From Mycolicibacterium mengxianglii (lineage in GTDB: Bacteria; Actinomycetota; Actinomycetes; Mycobacteriales; Mycobacteriaceae): DNA of 64,000 nt. The position numbers and the translations under genes are program-made. Shown in pieces: positions 17,727 to 26,575 of the stretch. Every line of letters begins with the position of its first letter. Within the stretch, counting starts at the first letter, position 1. The DNA lies in NCBI RefSeq assembly GCF_015710575.1, contig NZ_CP065373.1, positions 4,774,001-4,838,000 on the forward strand. Reading direction: 5' to 3'. The notes beneath the pieces were generated by a model. It made no database searches and had not been told where the DNA came from. It worked only from the letters and a program-made list of their open reading frames with translations.

Positions 17727-18491
17727 ATGGTCGAGCTGAAGTCCCCCGCCGAGGTCGAGGCCATGGCCGGAGCCGGCGCTGTCGTTGCCGAGGCGCTCAC
17801 GGCCGTCGCCGGGCTCGCCGAACCCGGCCGGACCACCGCCGACCTCGACCGCGTCGCCGCCGATGTCCTGGCCGCCCACGGCGCCACCTCGCCGTTCCTC
17901 AACTACCACCCACGGTGGGCCTCCTCACCGTTTCCCGCGGTGCTGTGTGTATCGGTCAACGACGCCGTGGTGCACGGCATCCCCACCGACCAGGTGCTTG
18001 CCGACGGCGACCTGGTATCGGTGGACTTCGGGGCTGTCCTGGACGGATGGTGCGGAGACGCCGCGCGCAGCTTCATCGTGGGCACCCCCCGCCCCGCCGA
18101 TGCGGACCTGATCGCCGCCACCGACCGGGCGCTGTTCGCCGGAATCGCTGCGGTCAAGCCCGATAACACCCTGGGAGACATTGGTTTCGCCATCGCCGCC
18201 TCGGTGCGCCGCGACGGTTACGGCCTGCTGGCCGACCACGGCGGGCACGGCATCGGACGGACCATGCACGAAGCCCCGCACGTCCCCAACGAGGGCAGGC
18301 GCGGTAAAGGCATGAAGCTGCGGCCCGGCCTGGTGATCGCCATCGAGCCCATGCTCATCGGCGACGGAACCGAGGACTACGTGCACGATCCCGACGGCTG
18401 GACGCTGCGCACAGCCAGCGGCGCGCGGGCCGCGCACAGCGAGCACACAGTGGCCGTGACTGATGACGGAGCACGCCTACTGACGCTTTAG
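17727..18491 (+). CDS. map: Type I methionine aminopeptidase
   Basis: Removes the initiator methionine from nascent proteins. The metal ligands of the pita-bread fold are all present: Asp in VSVDFGAVLDGWCGDAAR (two), His in GHGIGRTMHEAPHVPN, Glu in VIAIEPM and Glu in AHSEHTVAV. From the ATG at 17727 (GGAAG upstream) the protein has 254 residues; a TTG at 17709 would add six. It lacks the N-terminal zinc-finger or SH3-binding extension of longer forms. It is divergent from the diiron gene and followed after 9 bases by serC. It may be one of two paralogues in the genome. Confidence 0.92.
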   Translation: MVELKSPAEVEAMAGAGAVVAEALTAVAGLAEPGRTTADLDRVAADVLAAHGATSPFLNYHPRWASSPFPAVLCVSVNDAVVHGIPTDQVLADGDLVSVDFGAVLDGWCGDAARSFIVGTPRPADADLIAATDRALFAGIAAVKPDNTLGDIGFAIAASVRRDGYGLLADHGGHGIGRTMHEAPHVPNEGRRGKGMKLRPGLVIAIEPMLIGDGTEDYVHDPDGWTLRTASGARAAHSEHTVAVTDDGARLLTL

Positions 18492-18497
18492 GCTTGA

Positions 18498-19619
<1,122 letters not shown>

Positions 19620-19722
19620 ATTCCGGTTCGGGCAACGCCAGCGTGTCATCGCAGCAGGCGTCGCGAACTGCCGTAAGGTGCCCAACAATCGGGCCCGGCG
19701 CTGTGGTCCCAAGGAGGTCGCC

Positions 19723-20553
19723 ATGCGAGATCTGAAAGTCGTTGGACTCGATGTCGATGGCAGGCACATCCTGTTGGAATCCGAGGAATCGTCTTCGGGC
19801 CCCGGGTCCACGTTCCGGCTGCGGGTCGACGAGAAGTTGCGCGCGGCCGTCCGGGGCGACAAGGCCCGGCTGGACCAAACCCAAATGGATATCGAGGTCA
19901 CCAGCGTGCTGCGCCCCAGGGATATTCAAGCCAGGATCCGTGCCGGAGCCTCGGTTGAACAGCTCGCCAAGAGCGCGGGAGCGGACATCACCCGGGTGGA
20001 GCGCTTCGCCCACCCGGTGCTGCTGGAGCGGGCCCGTGCCGCCGAGCTGGCCACGGCCGCCCACCCCGTGCTCGCCGACGGCCCCTCGGTGCTGACGCTG
20101 CTGGAGGCCGTTACCGCATCACTGGTGGCTCGCGGGTTGAACCCGGACTCCACCACGTGGGATGCCTGGCGCAACGAGGACGGTCGCTGGACCGTTCAGC
20201 TGGGGTGGAAGGCCGGCCGGTCTGACAACATCGCGCACTTCCGGTTTGCGCCGGGGGCCCACGGCGGCACGGTGACCGCGGTGGACGAGGCCGCCACCGA
20301 GCTCGTTGATCCCGACTTCGACCGGCCGCTGCGCTCCGTCGCCCCGCTGGCCCAGCTGGACTTCGAAACCCCGGTTGCACCGCCTGCCCCCCGCAAGCCT
20401 GCCCCGGCCCCGGCGCCCAAGGCGGCGCAACCGCCGCAGGCACCACAACAGCCGGAGCGCACTGAACGGCCCGCCCGCGCACGCAAGGCGAAGCCGTCGG
20501 TGCCCGCCTGGGAGGACGTCCTGCTCGGCGTCCGTTCCAGCGGCGACCGCTAA
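19723..20553 (+). CDS. sepH: Cell division protein SepH
   Basis: Protein of 276 residues matching the actinobacterial DUF3071 family, SepH, which in Streptomyces and mycobacteria binds FtsZ and promotes its assembly. The N-terminal domain MRDLKVVGLDVDGRHILLE and the helix-turn-helix-like IQARIRAGASVEQLAKSAGA with VERFAHPVLLERARAAELA are clear; the C-terminus is a Pro/Ala-rich linker followed by a short conserved end, SVPAWEDVLLGVR. The start ATG follows AAGGAGGTCGCC. Its stop overlaps the stop of the convergent small membrane protein gene by four bases. Confidence 0.9.
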   Translation: MRDLKVVGLDVDGRHILLESEESSSGPGSTFRLRVDEKLRAAVRGDKARLDQTQMDIEVTSVLRPRDIQARIRAGASVEQLAKSAGADITRVERFAHPVLLERARAAELATAAHPVLADGPSVLTLLEAVTASLVARGLNPDSTTWDAWRNEDGRWTVQLGWKAGRSDNIAHFRFAPGAHGGTVTAVDEAATELVDPDFDRPLRSVAPLAQLDFETPVAPPAPRKPAPAPAPKAAQPPQAPQQPERTERPARARKAKPSVPAWEDVLLGVRSSGDR

Positions 20554-20825
20554 GCCGTCGACGCCACCAGGGCCAGTAGCGCGATCCAAGACACTGCGAC
20601 GCCGACGGCGAAGCCCAGTGCGAACCACCGCACCACCGGTTTGTCACGCCAGTCCCAGACCGTCGGGGCCAGGCCGCCGACTGCCACCAGGTTGAGTCCC
20701 ACCGCCAGCAGCGGGTGCACCCGGATCAGGCCCATGCTCAACACCACCACAGCAGCGCCGGTGACGGCGGCGACGAATGCAGCGACGGTGAGTCCCGTGC
20801 CCCAGGGGGTGGAGTCGTCGGTCAC
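20550..20825 (-). CDS. Small membrane protein (DUF2537-like)
   Basis: Protein of 91 residues with three hydrophobic segments (TVAAFVAAVTGAAVVVLSM, AVGLNLVAVGG, ALGFAVGVAVSWIALLALVA) and a short charged loop with APTVWDWRDKPVVRW. This layout and the position between sepH and the SpoU methyltransferase gene match the mycobacterial protein Rv0882. Function unknown. It is convergent with sepH with overlapping stop codons. Confidence 0.75.
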   Translation of the reverse strand: MTDDSTPWGTGLTVAAFVAAVTGAAVVVLSMGLIRVHPLLAVGLNLVAVGGLAPTVWDWRDKPVVRWFALGFAVGVAVSWIALLALVASTA

Positions 20826-20846
20826 GGCGACGAGCCTAGCGACAAA

Positions 20847-21677
20847 TCAGACGCCATCCCGCGCCCGTTCGTAAAAGGCCAGCGCTGCCGCCGTGGCCAC
20901 GTTGAGCGAGTCGGTACCCCTCGTCATCGGGATGCGCACCCGCACATCACTGGCACGCATGGTCGACTCCCGCAGCCCCGGCCCTTCGGCGCCGACCAGC
21001 ATCGCCACCCGCTGCTCAGCCAACGGCGGCAATGCTTGCGCCAGGGGCATCGCCTGCGGGTCAGGTGTCATCGAGATCAACCGAAACCCTTTGTCCCGCA
21101 ATATATTCAGATCAGCAGGCCAGGACTGCGCCTTTGCGAACGGCACCAGCAGCGCGTGTCCCATCGACACCCGGACGGCCCGGCGGTACAGCGGGTCCGC
21201 ACAGCCCGCCCCAAACACCACGGCGTCGACACCCAGACCGGCCGCATTTCGGAAGATGGACCCCAGGTTCTCGTGATCGTTGACGCCTTCGAGCACCGCA
21301 ATGGTGCGCGCATCGGCGATCACGTCGGAGACCGCGAGCTCGGGCGCGCGCCGGGCGGCGGCCAGCACCCCGCGGTTGAGGTGGAATCCGACGGCCTCGG
21401 CCATCACCTCGGCGTTGACCCGGTAGTACGGCACGTCCACCCCGGCGAGATCAGCGGCCAGTTCGTCGTGGCGACGGGCGGTGCCCAGCAATGCGTGCGG
21501 CACAAACCGGGATGCCAGCATCCGCTGCACCACCAACACGCCTTCGGCGATCACCAGCCCCTTTCCGCTCGGGAGATCGGGACGGCGGTCGATGCTGTTG
21601 AGATCGCGGAAGTCGTCGAGGCGGGGATCAGCGGGGTCGTCGACGTCGACGGGTTCGACGCAGGTTCGGGCGCTCAC
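20847..21677 (-). CDS. SpoU/TrmH family RNA 2'-O-methyltransferase
   Basis: SPOUT-class methyltransferase of 276 residues that would methylate ribose 2'-OH groups of rRNA or tRNA. The knot motifs are present: motif 1 [20 protein letters not shown], motif 2 [12 protein letters not shown], motif 3 [20 protein letters not shown]. An N-terminal L30e-like substrate-binding part spans about residues 30-110 ([19 protein letters not shown]). Corresponds in context to Rv0881. It overlaps the upstream marR stop by four bases, so the two are co-translated. The RNA target is not determinable from sequence. Confidence 0.9.
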   Translation of the reverse strand: MSARTCVEPVDVDDPADPRLDDFRDLNSIDRRPDLPSGKGLVIAEGVLVVQRMLASRFVPHALLGTARRHDELAADLAGVDVPYYRVNAEVMAEAVGFHLNRGVLAAARRAPELAVSDVIADARTIAVLEGVNDHENLGSIFRNAAGLGVDAVVFGAGCADPLYRRAVRVSMGHALLVPFAKAQSWPADLNILRDKGFRLISMTPDPQAMPLAQALPPLAEQRVAMLVGAEGPGLRESTMRASDVRVRIPMTRGTDSLNVATAAALAFYERARDGV

Positions 21678-22105
21678 GCGCTTTCGTCGACAATGGCTGA
21701 GAGCAGGTCGGCCGCACGTTTGAGGGTCACCCGTTCATCATGGTCCAACTCGGCGAGCTTGCGTCGCAGCCACTCCTGACTTGCCCGGCGTTCGGATTCC
21801 ACCAGGTCGACGCCCGCGTCGGACACCGACACCAGCACCTGGCGGCCGTCCACCGGATGCGCGCTGCGCGCCACCAGCCCCAACTCGGCCAGAGAGGCCA
21901 CCACCCTGGTCATCGACGGCGGCCGGACCCGCTCGCGGATCGCGAGTGCGCCGGGTGTCATCGCCCCCTCCTTGTGCAGCGTGGACAGGGCGGACAGCTG
22001 GGACATCGACACCGGCGAGTTGGGGCGCCGAAACCGCAACTGACGGGCCATCCGGACAACCGCGAGAGACAGATCACTGGCGAGTCGAGTATCGACATCC
22101 TTCAC
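21674..22105 (-). CDS. MarR family transcriptional regulator
   Basis: Winged-helix MarR protein of 143 residues, Rv0880-like by context. The DNA-binding region reads [58 protein letters not shown], with the DGRQ wing typical of the family; short helices at both ends form the dimer interface. It is divergent from the DUF2530 gene with about 90 bases between starts, and overlaps the downstream methyltransferase gene. Ligand and operator were not identified. Confidence 0.88.
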   Translation of the reverse strand: MKDVDTRLASDLSLAVVRMARQLRFRRPNSPVSMSQLSALSTLHKEGAMTPGALAIRERVRPPSMTRVVASLAELGLVARSAHPVDGRQVLVSVSDAGVDLVESERRASQEWLRRKLAELDHDERVTLKRAADLLSAIVDESA

Positions 22106-22192
22106 ATCGCAAACGATACGACAGGCCCGTCAATTACCGCGGGCAAACCCGTGTGGCGCGCGGCATTCGTCAATCCACTACGTTGGACGGCA

Positions 22193-22468
22193 ATGACCCC
22201 CGACCCCACCGGCGCTCCGAAACCACCGCCGCTGCCGCCCGGACTACTCGAGCCGTGGCGCGTCATCGCGGTCGGCGCGGTCGCCTGGGTGGTGGTGCTC
22301 GTCCTGGCGTTCACCGTGCCGGCCCTCGAGGGCTGGCGTCCGATCAGCATCGCCGGGTTGGCCACCGGGCTGCTGGGCACCTCGGTCTTCCTGTGGCAGC
22401 GAAGCGCCGCCCGCCGGGGTGCCCGTGGGGCACAGACCGGGCTCACTTTCGGTGACGACCGCAGCTAG
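22193..22468 (+). CDS. DUF2530 small membrane protein
   Basis: Protein of 91 residues with a proline-rich N-terminus (PTGAPKPPPLPPGLLEPWRV) and two membrane spans (AVGAVAWVVVLVLAFTV and ISIAGLATGLLGTSVFLW), ending in a charged tail. Length, layout and position match the mycobacterial DUF2530 gene (Rv0879c). Function unknown. Unusually, almost its whole length is overlapped on the other strand by the extended 3' end of the convergent DUF3027 gene. Confidence 0.78.
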   Translation: MTPDPTGAPKPPPLPPGLLEPWRVIAVGAVAWVVVLVLAFTVPALEGWRPISIAGLATGLLGTSVFLWQRSAARRGARGAQTGLTFGDDRS

Positions 22469-23308
22469 CTGCTGACCGGCGTCCTGCGCGGTGTCATCCT
22501 GCGCCGGGACGGCCTGTGCGGTGACAGGGTTGTGGGCGATATCCAGGACACCATCGTCGTAGGGGTCGTACAACGGCGAGCCTGCACCGGCCGGGGCCGG
22601 GGTGTCCGAGTGGGCGCCGCAGCCGTACATGAAATCGACGACGTGCCCGTCGGCGGCCAGCTCGTTGGCGCAGACGCCGAACATCGGGCCCAGCGCTCCG
22701 GCCAGCGGCAGGAAGAAGCCGCAGTCGCGGCACACCCGTTTGGTCGACCGCGCCATGGCCGAATTGGGCCCGTACTCGCCGTCGTGCCAGCGCTGCGCCG
22801 CGTCGTCGCGGCCCCACAGGCTGAGTACCTGGCGCCGCCCCAGGCCGATCTCGGCGGCGGTCTCGTCGACTTCCGGGTCACCGCTGAGCAGATAACCCGG
22901 CACCAGCCGAGGGTCGTCGGCCGCCGGGGCGAGCAGGTCGCCTGGACTCAGGTCGCCGGGTTTGACCCGCTGGTCCCACGGCAGCCACTCGGGCGCCAGC
23001 AACGCTGTGGGTCCCGGTACCAGCACCACCTCGCTAATCGTGACGTGGTCGGCGCCGGGGTAGGCAGCCACCACGACGGCCCACTGCCAGCCCCGGTAAC
23101 CGGGCAGGTCGGCGAGAAAGCGGTGCGTCGCCGAGGTGGGGTCCTCACAGGTGGCGCCGAGATACTCGCCCACGTGGCCGTCGCTGAACTCGACGACTGC
23201 GGTACGGGCGGCATCGACGGCACCGGTGAGCAGCGACACCAAAGCGTCGTCGGTCGCCTCGTCGGTGGTTTCGGCCGGTGATCCGGTGGATTCGGTCATG
23301 CTCTCCAT
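22244..23308 (-). CDS. DUF3027 protein with extended C-terminus
   Basis: The first ~270 residues match the actinobacterial DUF3027 family (Rv0877-like): VGEYLGATCEDPTSATHRFL, GYRGWQWAVVVAAYPGADHV, VPGPTALLAPEWLPWDQRVK, KRVCRDCGFFLPLAGALGPM and YGCGAHSDTP, with a cysteine set (CRDCGF, CGAH) that could bind metal. The reading frame then continues for about 80 residues of Gly/Gln/Asp/His-rich sequence that is simply the antisense of DUF2530, giving 354 residues in total. Loss of the original stop codon is the likely cause. Start is ATG 23308 or 23299. Function unknown. Confidence 0.75.
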   Translation of the reverse strand: MESMTESTGSPAETTDEATDDALVSLLTGAVDAARTAVVEFSDGHVGEYLGATCEDPTSATHRFLADLPGYRGWQWAVVVAAYPGADHVTISEVVLVPGPTALLAPEWLPWDQRVKPGDLSPGDLLAPAADDPRLVPGYLLSGDPEVDETAAEIGLGRRQVLSLWGRDDAAQRWHDGEYGPNSAMARSTKRVCRDCGFFLPLAGALGPMFGVCANELAADGHVVDFMYGCGAHSDTPAPAGAGSPLYDPYDDGVLDIAHNPVTAQAVPAQDDTAQDAGQQLAAVVTESEPGLCPTGTPAGGASLPQEDRGAQQPGGQPGDADRTPALEGRHGERQDEHHHPGDRADRDDAPRLE

Positions 23309-23395
23309 CGCCCTTCATAGTGCCTGAGCCAGCAGACATGAGCCACACCGGTCGCCTGTACGACCGCGGCAGTGCCGATAGGGAACAATCGAGCT

Positions 23396-25087
23396 GTGTC
23401 AGAACGGCGGCGTGATCACCCGACCCCGGGCCGGGGTACCGGGACGGGCCGTCCCCGACCGCAGAACTCCGGCGAACACCCGGGGACGGCGAATTACCCC
23501 AGCGATGAGCCCGGGTACCGCAGAGCCCGGCGCGACTCCCCCACCCCGAGCGCCAATCGTTATCTGCCGCCCCTGCACGAGGACCACGACGACGGACGTG
23601 GCACCGACCCGTCCCAGCGGCGGATCGACGCGGAGGCGGCACACCGCATCACCGTCACCCGCGCCGCGGCTCTGCGCAGCCGTGAGATGGGTTCCCGGAT
23701 GTACGGGCTGGTGCACCGGGCCGCCACTGCCGACGGCGCCGACAAGTCCGGGTTGACCGCGCTGACCTGGCCGGTGGTCGCCAACTTCGCGGTGGACGCG
23801 GCCATGGCCGTCGCGCTGGCCAACACATTGTTCTTCGCGGCGGCCTCAGCGGAGAGCAAGAGCAAGGTCGCGCTCTATCTGTTGATCACCATCGCACCGT
23901 TCGCGGTGATCGCCCCGCTGATCGGGCCCGCGCTGGACCGCCTGCAGCATGGCCGACGGGTGGCGCTGGCCGCGTCGTTCGGGTTGCGCACGGTACTGGC
24001 ACTGGTGCTGATCATGAACTACGACAGCGCCACCGGCAGCTACCCGTCCTGGGTGCTCTATCCGTGTGCCCTCGGGATGATGGTGCTGTCGAAGTCGTTC
24101 TCGGTGCTGCGCAGCGCGGTCACCCCCCGGGTGATGCCGCCCACCATCGATCTGGTGCGGGTGAACTCACGATTGACCATGTTCGGGTTGCTGGGCGGCA
24201 CCATCGTCGGCGGCGGCATCGCAGCCGGGGTGGAGTATGCGATGACCAACCTGTTCCGCCAGCCCGGCGCGGTGTACGTGATCATCGCGATGAGTGTGGC
24301 GGGGGCCTGGCTGGCCATGCAGATCCCCCGGTGGGTCGAGGTCACCGCCGGTGAGGTGCCGGCGACGCTGAGCTACCACGATCACAGCGGGCAGCCGCGC
24401 CGCATGCACGAGCCGCTGCGCGGAGCCACCAGTGCGCTCAGGCAACCACTGGGCCGCAACATCATCACCTCGCTGTGGGGCAACTGCACCATCAAGGCGA
24501 TGGTCGGGTTCCTGTTCCTGTATCCGGCGTTCGTGGCCAAATCGCACGACGCCACCGGGTGGGAGCAGCTGGCGATGCTGGGCCTGATCGGTGCTGCCGC
24601 CGGCATCGGTAACTTCGCCGGTAACTTCACCGCGGCCCGGCTCAAGCTCGGTCGCCCCTCGGCGCTGGTGGTCCGGTGCACCATCGCGGTCAGCGCGGCC
24701 GCGCTGGTGGCGGCCGTTGCCGGCACGCTGGTGGTGGTCGCGGTCGCCGCCTTGATCACCTCCGGCGCAAGCGCCATCGCCAAGGCCTCCCTGGACGCCT
24801 CTCTGCAGGACGACCTACCCGAGGAGTCCCGGGCGTCGGCCTTCGGCCGATCGGAGTCGGTGCTGCAGTTGGCCTGGGTGCTCGGGGGTGCCGTCGGCGT
24901 GCTGGTGTACACCGAGCTGTGGGTCGGGTTCACCGCGATCACCGCGCTGCTGATCCCCCTGCTCGCCCAGACGATCGTCAGCTTCCGGGGAGACTCGCTG
25001 ATCCCGGGCTTCGGCGGTAACCGGCCGGTGATGGTCGAGCAGGAGCCGGTGGATCACACCGTGAGCTCGGTGGTGACCGGGAAGTGA
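23396..25087 (+). CDS. MFS-type membrane transporter, Rv0876c-like
   Basis: Integral membrane protein of about 563 residues. A long hydrophilic N-terminus rich in Arg, Pro and Asp (~100 residues) precedes twelve hydrophobic segments of MFS type, with GPALDRLQHGRRVALAASFG as the TM2-TM3 loop. The layout and the DUF2771 gene directly behind it match Rv0876c/Rv0875c. GTG 23396 (GGGAA upstream) is the chosen start; GTG 23372 is an alternative. Substrate unknown. The stop overlaps the start of the next gene (GTGA). Confidence 0.83.
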   Translation: MSERRRDHPTPGRGTGTGRPRPQNSGEHPGTANYPSDEPGYRRARRDSPTPSANRYLPPLHEDHDDGRGTDPSQRRIDAEAAHRITVTRAAALRSREMGSRMYGLVHRAATADGADKSGLTALTWPVVANFAVDAAMAVALANTLFFAAASAESKSKVALYLLITIAPFAVIAPLIGPALDRLQHGRRVALAASFGLRTVLALVLIMNYDSATGSYPSWVLYPCALGMMVLSKSFSVLRSAVTPRVMPPTIDLVRVNSRLTMFGLLGGTIVGGGIAAGVEYAMTNLFRQPGAVYVIIAMSVAGAWLAMQIPRWVEVTAGEVPATLSYHDHSGQPRRMHEPLRGATSALRQPLGRNIITSLWGNCTIKAMVGFLFLYPAFVAKSHDATGWEQLAMLGLIGAAAGIGNFAGNFTAARLKLGRPSALVVRCTIAVSAAALVAAVAGTLVVVAVAALITSGASAIAKASLDASLQDDLPEESRASAFGRSESVLQLAWVLGGAVGVLVYTELWVGFTAITALLIPLLAQTIVSFRGDSLIPGFGGNRPVMVEQEPVDHTVSSVVTGK

Positions 25088-25593
25088 AACGGATCATCGC
25101 CGCGGGCGCGGCGGCTGCGGTTGTGCTCGCGTCCGCGGGTACCGGCACGCTGGCCTGGGCCCTGACCCGCAACGACGACAGCCACCTGCCGGAGATCAGT
25201 GCCTACACCGGTGGACAGCTCACCCGGGTGGGGCCGTTCTTGTATTGCAATGTGTTGGATCTCAACGACTGTGAGACCCCGCAGGCCCAGGGCGAGCTGC
25301 GCGCCAACGAACGCGACGCCGTACAGCTGTCGGTGCCCTCGGCGATCGCGTCGGCGCCCTGGCGGCTCGTGCTGGTCTATGAGGATCCCGACAACGCCAC
25401 GATCAGCACCTTCCGCCCCGATACCCGGCTGGCGGTCACCGTCCCGTCGGTGGATCCGCAGCGCGGTCGGTTGACGGGAGTGGCGGTGCAGTTGCTGACA
25501 CTGGTGACCGACGGCACCGACGAGATTCGCGAGGTGCCACATGCCGAGTGGTCGATCCGGGTGGTTTGGGCGAACGGCGAACAATCCGGGTAG
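25084..25593 (+). CDS. DUF2771 probable exported protein
   Basis: Protein of 169 residues starting with a signal-peptide-like sequence (MKRIIAAGAAAAVVLASAGT) that could be a cleaved signal or a membrane anchor. The rest is a small extracytoplasmic domain containing the family's conserved cysteine pair (YCNVLDLNDCE) and GELRANERDAVQLSVPSAIA. It matches DUF2771 (Rv0875c) in length and context. The GTG start overlaps the stop of the MFS gene, so the two are translationally coupled and probably work together. Biochemical role unknown. Confidence 0.78.
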   Translation: MKRIIAAGAAAAVVLASAGTGTLAWALTRNDDSHLPEISAYTGGQLTRVGPFLYCNVLDLNDCETPQAQGELRANERDAVQLSVPSAIASAPWRLVLVYEDPDNATISTFRPDTRLAVTVPSVDPQRGRLTGVAVQLLTLVTDGTDEIREVPHAEWSIRVVWANGEQSG

Positions 25594-25674
25594 TTGGCAA
25601 GCACGTCGAGGAAGCCGAGCTGGAACGTCGCACCGAGCGCGAGATCGTCTCGAACAACAAGTAGCACAACGGTT

Positions 25675-26445
25675 TCAGTGCACGTGTTTGCGCAGGAACT
25701 CCAGATCAGATACGTGGCCCTCACCCGGGGTCTCGATCACCACGTCACAACCTGCAGATCGGCAGATGTCGGCGATGAACTGCGAATCAAACGATCCCGC
25801 ATCGAAATTGGCGTGCCGGTCCGCTCCGGAGTCAAAGGCGTCACGAGAGTTGTTGGCGTGGATCAGGTCGATGCGGCCGGTGATGGCCTTGACCCGGTCG
25901 ACGATGTCGTCGAGTTCTTCGCCGCCGGCCCAGGCGTGGCAGGTGTCGAGCACGAACCCCGGCCCGTACTGGCCCACCGCGTCCCACAACATGGCGAGCC
26001 GATCGAACTTGCGGGCCATCGCGTTCTCACCGCCGGCGGTGTTCTCGATCAGGATCGGCACCGGGAAACCGCCGGCCTCCTCCTGACGTTCGAACGCCTT
26101 GCGCCAGTTCTCGACACCGACGGCCGGATCATCTTTGGCGGTGACGTGTCCGCCGTGCACGATGAGCCCCTTGGCGCCGATACCGGCGGCGGCCTCAGCG
26201 TGCTGGAGCATGATCTTGCGGCTGGGAATGCGGATTTTGTTGTTGGTACTGGCTACGTTGATCAGGTACGGCGCATGGATGTAGATGCTCAGATCGCTCT
26301 CGCGCAGCGCATCGGCGTGTGGATGCGGCGGCGGCTTCTTCCAGCCCTGCGGGTCGCCCATGAAGAACTGGATGGTTTCGGCGCCGATCGCCTCGGCCGC
26401 CGTCAAGGGATCGGTGGAATCGACATGCGCACCCAGTAAAGCCAT
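25675..26445 (-). CDS. nfo: Endonuclease IV (deoxyribonuclease IV)
   Basis: AP endonuclease of the xylose-isomerase-like TIM-barrel family, 256 residues, acting in base excision repair on abasic sites with a three-zinc centre. Zinc-ligand motifs are in order: GAHVDSTDPL, IYIHAPYLINVAS, GLIVHGGHVTAKDD, ILIENTAGGEN, FVLDTCHAWAGGEEL, DLIHANNSRDAFDSGADRHA and VVIETPGEG. Corresponds to the mycobacterial end/nfo gene. It is convergent with the DUF2771 gene and divergent from the lipoprotein gene. Confidence 0.94.
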   Translation of the reverse strand: MALLGAHVDSTDPLTAAEAIGAETIQFFMGDPQGWKKPPPHPHADALRESDLSIYIHAPYLINVASTNNKIRIPSRKIMLQHAEAAAGIGAKGLIVHGGHVTAKDDPAVGVENWRKAFERQEEAGGFPVPILIENTAGGENAMARKFDRLAMLWDAVGQYGPGFVLDTCHAWAGGEELDDIVDRVKAITGRIDLIHANNSRDAFDSGADRHANFDAGSFDSQFIADICRSAGCDVVIETPGEGHVSDLEFLRKHVH

Positions 26446-26575
26446 GACGCCAGCCTAATCCGTGGTGGTGACACCGAGTGGACGCCTGGGCGTCACCGGC
26501 CGTTCACCACCAGCCTGCAGACAGCTCACCTGAGGCCGGGACCCTCACTCGACCGCACTGGCATCGGAGGAACAG

